From NCBI GenBank assembly GCA_903902945.1, contig CAIUWU010000299.1, positions 1-9,049 of the forward strand: a stretch of DNA of 9,049 nt. Direction: 5' to 3'. The stretch comes from an uncultured Pseudomonadota bacterium. GTDB lineage: Bacteria; Pseudomonadota; Gammaproteobacteria; Methylococcales; Methylomonadaceae. A program made the translations under genes and the position numbers. The notes under the pieces were generated by a model. It was not told the origin of the DNA, ran no database searches, and was given only the letters and a program-made list of their open reading frames with translations. Position 1 is the first letter of the stretch, and every line of letters starts with the position of its first letter. Of the stretch, positions 6,339-9,049 are shown in pieces.

Positions 6339-6347
6339 GCCTTAATC
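6333..6347. repeat. Inverted repeat across the aguB stop
   Basis: GATTAAG-C-CTTAATC is a perfect 15-bp inverted repeat around one centre base and includes the aguB stop codon. As RNA it gives at most a 6-bp A/U-rich stem with a GCC loop and no U-tract, so it is not a convincing terminator. It could be a protein site or chance. Confidence 0.4.
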
Positions 6348-6368
6348 CTTTCAATCAGGTAAGTCCAC

Positions 6369-7298
6369 ATGTTTAAACTGCAATCCTATCTCGCGTATCA
6401 ATACTTGCGCTTGCAAGGCCATCCCCGCTATCAACAGTTAATGGACTTGCCTGCCATACAGAGGTGGGCGGTGATTGCCGGTTTATTTTTGCTGTTACAA
6501 GCCCTGGTGTTTGGTTTGCTTTATCTGATTTTCGGCAAAGTCGTGGTGGTCGGTTTCTTTGCCAGCATAGTCGCCGGCCTGGCAACTGGTGTCGGCGCGC
6601 TGCCTGCCTTGTTTTTCAAGGACATTTCCGAGCGCCTGTTCAACAGCCTGCTAGGTGCCGCCGCCGGTGTCATGCTGGCAGCCACTGCATTTTCCCTGCT
6701 GGTGCCGGGTATTGATTATGGCAATCAAATCTGGCCGGATCAGGGCTTGTGGGTGGTTTCTGCCGGCATGATAGTCGGTGCCTTATTCCTGCATTTTGCC
6801 GATCAGAAATTGCCGCATCTGCATTTCGATGCGGTCAGCGACACCAGTCTGGATACCCTGCAAAAAATCTCTTTATTCGTAATCGCCATTACCATCCATA
6901 ACTTCCCTGAAGGCATGTCGGTAGGCGTCAGTTACGGCTCTGGCGATATGGATAACGGTCTGGTACTGGCGATCGCGATTGCCTTGCAGAATATTCCCGA
7001 AGGGCTAGCCGTGGCATTGCCACTGGTCGGTATCGGCTATAACAAATGGAAAGCCGTGGCCATTGCCACTCTGACCGGCCTGGTTGAACCGGTAGGCGGT
7101 CTGCTGGGCATTACCATGGTGACACTGTTTTCCAGCGTACTGCCCATCGCCATGGGTTTTGCCGCCGGTGCCATGTTGTTTGTGATCAGCGAAGAAATCA
7201 TTCCCGAAACCCATGCCAAAGGCCGTTCGCGAATTGCAACCTTTGCTTTGATGGCCGGGTTTATCGTTATGATGGTGCTCGACAAAATCTTGACTTAA
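6369..7298 (+). CDS. ZIP-family divalent metal transporter (GufA type)
   Basis: Inner-membrane transporter, probably importing Zn2+ or related divalent metals into the cytoplasm. The 309-aa protein has about eight hydrophobic segments, the first near 32-56. The two ZIP signature helices are clear: HNFPEG (177-182) and QNIPEG (207-212), with Glu240 in the next helix (GLVEPVGG). From memory these fall at the same residue numbers as the metal ligands of the Bordetella ZIP of known structure (H177, N178, E181, Q207, D208, E211, E240), except that D208 is Asn here. A His-containing loop (HLHF, 150-153) lies between the hydrophobic segments. AGG (6357-6359) is a modest Shine-Dalgarno 9 nt upstream. 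It follows aguB by 30 bp and precedes another metal transporter by 15 bp. Metal specificity cannot be read from the sequence. Confidence 0.9.
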   Translation: MFKLQSYLAYQYLRLQGHPRYQQLMDLPAIQRWAVIAGLFLLLQALVFGLLYLIFGKVVVVGFFASIVAGLATGVGALPALFFKDISERLFNSLLGAAAGVMLAATAFSLLVPGIDYGNQIWPDQGLWVVSAGMIVGALFLHFADQKLPHLHFDAVSDTSLDTLQKISLFVIAITIHNFPEGMSVGVSYGSGDMDNGLVLAIAIALQNIPEGLAVALPLVGIGYNKWKAVAIATLTGLVEPVGGLLGITMVTLFSSVLPIAMGFAAGAMLFVISEEIIPETHAKGRSRIATFALMAGFIVMMVLDKILT

Positions 7299-7313
7299 CC
7301 GTTGCAACCCGCC

Positions 7314-8012
7314 ATGACCTTATCTGACCTGGTTGCTGTATTGCAGACGCTGACCAACCCCGAATTTGTCAGCGGGCTCGGTAGCAGCTTTGTTTTGATT
7401 GCCGCCGCAGAAATGGGCGACAAGAGCCAACTGGTCTGTATGACGCTGGCTTCACGTCACCGGGCTGCCCCGGTATTTTGGGGCGCATTGCTGGCCTTTG
7501 CCCTGTTGAATACCCTGGCCGTGAGTTTTGGTGCAGTCATTGCCGCATCGATACCGGATTACTGGCGTAGCGGCGTGGTAGCCTTGCTGTTTGCCGGCTT
7601 TGGGATTCATGCGCTATTCAGTCATGACGAAACAGAGACCCCGACAACACTGACCGAAAAAAGTAGCCACAGTATTTTTCTGACTACTTTTTTGCTGATT
7701 ACTCTGGCGGAATTAGGCGATAAAACCCAGCTCGCCGTGGTTGCTTTCAGCAGCACCAGTACCGTTATCGGCGTCTGGCTGGGCGCAACACTGGCACTGG
7801 GTCTGTGTTCGGGACTTGGCGTCTGGGCCGGCAAAACCCTGTTGCAGAAAATTTCGCTGAACTTATTGCATCAATTCAGCGCGATTTTATTTTTGATCCT
7901 GGCGGCAATCGCGGCTTATCAGTGTTACCAGCAACTGCAGGTTGATAACAGCTGGTTAACCGATCAGAGTCACTTCATCGCCAGTCAGTTTTACCGTCAG
8001 TTCACCGGCTAA
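7314..8012 (+). CDS. GDT1/UPF0016 (TMEM165, MneA-like) cation transporter
   Basis: Inner-membrane protein of the family whose members export Mn2+ in bacteria (MneA) or exchange Mn2+/Ca2+ for protons in eukaryotes. The 232-aa protein has two repeats of about three membrane segments each, carrying the signatures EMGDKSQL (33-40) and ELGDKTQL (133-140) exactly 100 residues apart. The acidic residues are the expected cation ligands. A short hydrophilic linker (about 104-119) joins the repeats. The ATG at 7314 lies 15 nt after the ZIP stop, in the same frame, with no Shine-Dalgarno; a TTG at 7302 is a weaker alternative. The C-terminal tail after the last membrane segment (about 210-232) is encoded in DNA that overlaps the end of rnd by 57 bp. 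The cation is inferred as Mn2+ from the family. Confidence 0.87.
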   Translation: MTLSDLVAVLQTLTNPEFVSGLGSSFVLIAAAEMGDKSQLVCMTLASRHRAAPVFWGALLAFALLNTLAVSFGAVIAASIPDYWRSGVVALLFAGFGIHALFSHDETETPTTLTEKSSHSIFLTTFLLITLAELGDKTQLAVVAFSSTSTVIGVWLGATLALGLCSGLGVWAGKTLLQKISLNLLHQFSAILFLILAAIAAYQCYQQLQVDNSWLTDQSHFIASQFYRQFTG

Positions 8013-9049
8013 TAAGGCCTGTAATTCCCGTCCGGCCATCTGATGGCGCCACCCCGACAACAACACGCAATCCGGCTCGCCAAACACCAGATCTTCTAGA
8101 TCCTTACGGGTTGCCAAAATAATCGGATTCAGTGAGTTTTGTTCGGCTCTGATTCGTACTACCGCTGACAAAATATCGATTACTGCTTCATGCTGCTGGG
8201 TTTTCTTGACCGGACGACCTTTATCCTGCAATGGCTTGGGCAAACGTTCACGGGCCACCGCTACCAGTTCACACAATTTTTTGCCATAGCGATTAACGGT
8301 ACGCTCATTGATATTGCGAATTTTGGCCAGCTCGGCAATCGTCACCGGCTGTAACTTGGCCAATTCCAGCATCAAATCATCGGACAACAACCAGCTTCTC
8401 GGTTTGTTTTCCTGCTGCGCAGTACGCTCGCGCCATTCGCTCAAGGTCTGCATAATCGATAACTGTTTGCCGGTCAGCTTGTTCTTGCCGCGAATCTTTA
8501 ACCAGACATTTTCCGGCGATACCTGATACAACTCGGGATCATTCAACAATTCAAAATCGCTGTGTAGCCATTGATCGCGGCCGAGCTTTTGCAGTTGCTC
8601 CTGCATCATGCTGTAAATTTTGCACAGATAGATCACATCATCCGCAGCATACTGAATCTGATCGGCACTTAACGGTCTGAGTGACCAATCGGTGCGGGTG
8701 TGCGCTTTATTGAGATTAATATTCAAAAAGCTGGAAACCAGCATCGCATAGCCGGGATTCTCTTGAAACCCCAATAACGGCGCCGCGATCTGGGTATCAA
8801 ACAGCGGCTGGGGAATTGCACCGGTCAGCTGATAAAAAATCTCCAGATCCTGACGACAAGAATGCAACACTTTGGTGATATCAGGGTTATAGATGGCCGC
8901 CAGCAAAGGCTTCAAATCTTCAATCGCCAAGGGGTCGACACAGGCCACCCAGCCTGGCGCAGCTATCTGCAACAGACAGAATTTTGGATAGTAGGTTTTT
9001 TCGCGCAAGAACTCGGTATCCAGCGCAATCCAGGGTTCCTGACTAATTA
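7956..9049 (-). CDS. rnd: Ribonuclease D (5' end outside window)
   Basis: Cytoplasmic 3'-5' exoribonuclease for tRNA and stable-RNA 3' maturation. The reading frame is open to the right edge, so the start is missing; by comparison with E. coli Rnd (375 aa) about 15 N-terminal residues are lost. The visible 363 residues begin ISQEPWIALDTEF. All DEDDy motifs are present: Exo I D10/E12 (ALDTEF), Exo II D67 (HSCRQDLEIF), and Exo III Y133/D137 (YAADDVIYL). An HRDC domain follows at about 190-268 (LSEWRERTAQQ to YGKKLCELV), then a C-terminal helical region ending LSGWRHQMAGRELQALLAGE. The last 14 or so residues look like an extension and lie in the overlap with the GDT1-family gene. The convergent arrangement leaves no space for a terminator between them. 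Confidence 0.95.
   Translation of the reverse strand, partial: ISQEPWIALDTEFLREKTYYPKFCLLQIAAPGWVACVDPLAIEDLKPLLAAIYNPDITKVLHSCRQDLEIFYQLTGAIPQPLFDTQIAAPLLGFQENPGYAMLVSSFLNINLNKAHTRTDWSLRPLSADQIQYAADDVIYLCKIYSMMQEQLQKLGRDQWLHSDFELLNDPELYQVSPENVWLKIRGKNKLTGKQLSIMQTLSEWRERTAQQENKPRSWLLSDDLMLELAKLQPVTIAELAKIRNINERTVNRYGKKLCELVAVARERLPKPLQDKGRPVKKTQQHEAVIDILSAVVRIRAEQNSLNPIILATRKDLEDLVFGEPDCVLLSGWRHQMAGRELQALLAGELTVKLTGDEVTLIG

Noticed and set aside
6339..6368. Terminator between aguB and the ZIP gene
   Set aside because: The inverted repeat there has an A/U-rich stem of at most 6 bp with no U-tract, so transcription probably continues.
7302..7313. TTG start adding four residues to the GDT1-family protein
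   Set aside because: It has no Shine-Dalgarno and lies 3 nt after the ZIP stop; the ATG at 7314 is simpler. It cannot be fully excluded.
1..9049. Mobile elements, CRISPR arrays, tRNA genes, toxin-antitoxin or defence systems
   Set aside because: No transposase, integrase, spaced repeat array, tRNA cloverleaf or small toxin-like gene pair was seen; the coding density is fully explained by conserved housekeeping genes.

Overview
The window comes from a gammaproteobacterial chromosome of moderate G+C. It holds ordinary, intact housekeeping genes with no mobile elements, CRISPR arrays or phage genes. The run tyrS / MepM-like peptidase / anmK / erpA matches a conserved gammaproteobacterial neighbourhood; from memory, Pseudomonas aeruginosa has it at PA0665-PA0668, followed by 16S rRNA. 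The ErpA, AnmK, TyrS and RNase D proteins are of gammaproteobacterial type. A methanotroph-like (Methylococcales) host is possible, but that is only an impression.

Layout. Positions 1-152 lie downstream of tyrS and carry two strong leftward promoters of rRNA type. They are arranged as a tandem pair about 104 bp apart, and the outer -35 contains the tyrS stop codon. They point off the left edge, probably into an rRNA operon. tyrS (153-1355, minus) is divergent from a MepM-like M23 endopeptidase gene (1484-2788, plus), which is followed after 6 bp by anmK (2795-3907). anmK converges with erpA (3904-4236, minus): their stop codons overlap inside a 12-bp perfect palindrome.

The 167-bp gap between erpA and aguA is the main regulatory region. 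It has a good sigma70 promoter for erpA, an IscR type-1-like site over that promoter, an extended -10 promoter plus strong Shine-Dalgarno for aguA, and three copies of GCAATTG. A tight rightward cluster follows: aguA (4404-5438), aguB (5451-6338), a ZIP-family metal transporter (6369-7298) and a GDT1/UPF0016-family cation transporter (7314-8012). The last gene overlaps rnd (RNase D, minus, running off the right edge) by 57 bp, tail to tail.

Function. MepM-like and AnmK belong to cell-wall remodelling and recycling. TyrS, the rRNA promoters and RNase D belong to translation and stable-RNA maturation. ErpA delivers Fe-S clusters. AguA and AguB together convert agmatine to putrescine. The two downstream membrane proteins look like a metal importer and a Mn2+/Ca2+-type exporter. 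I found no clearly new system. The most interesting features are the tandem rRNA-type promoters, the erpA-aguA regulatory region, and the in-frame, Shine-Dalgarno-poor gene junctions.
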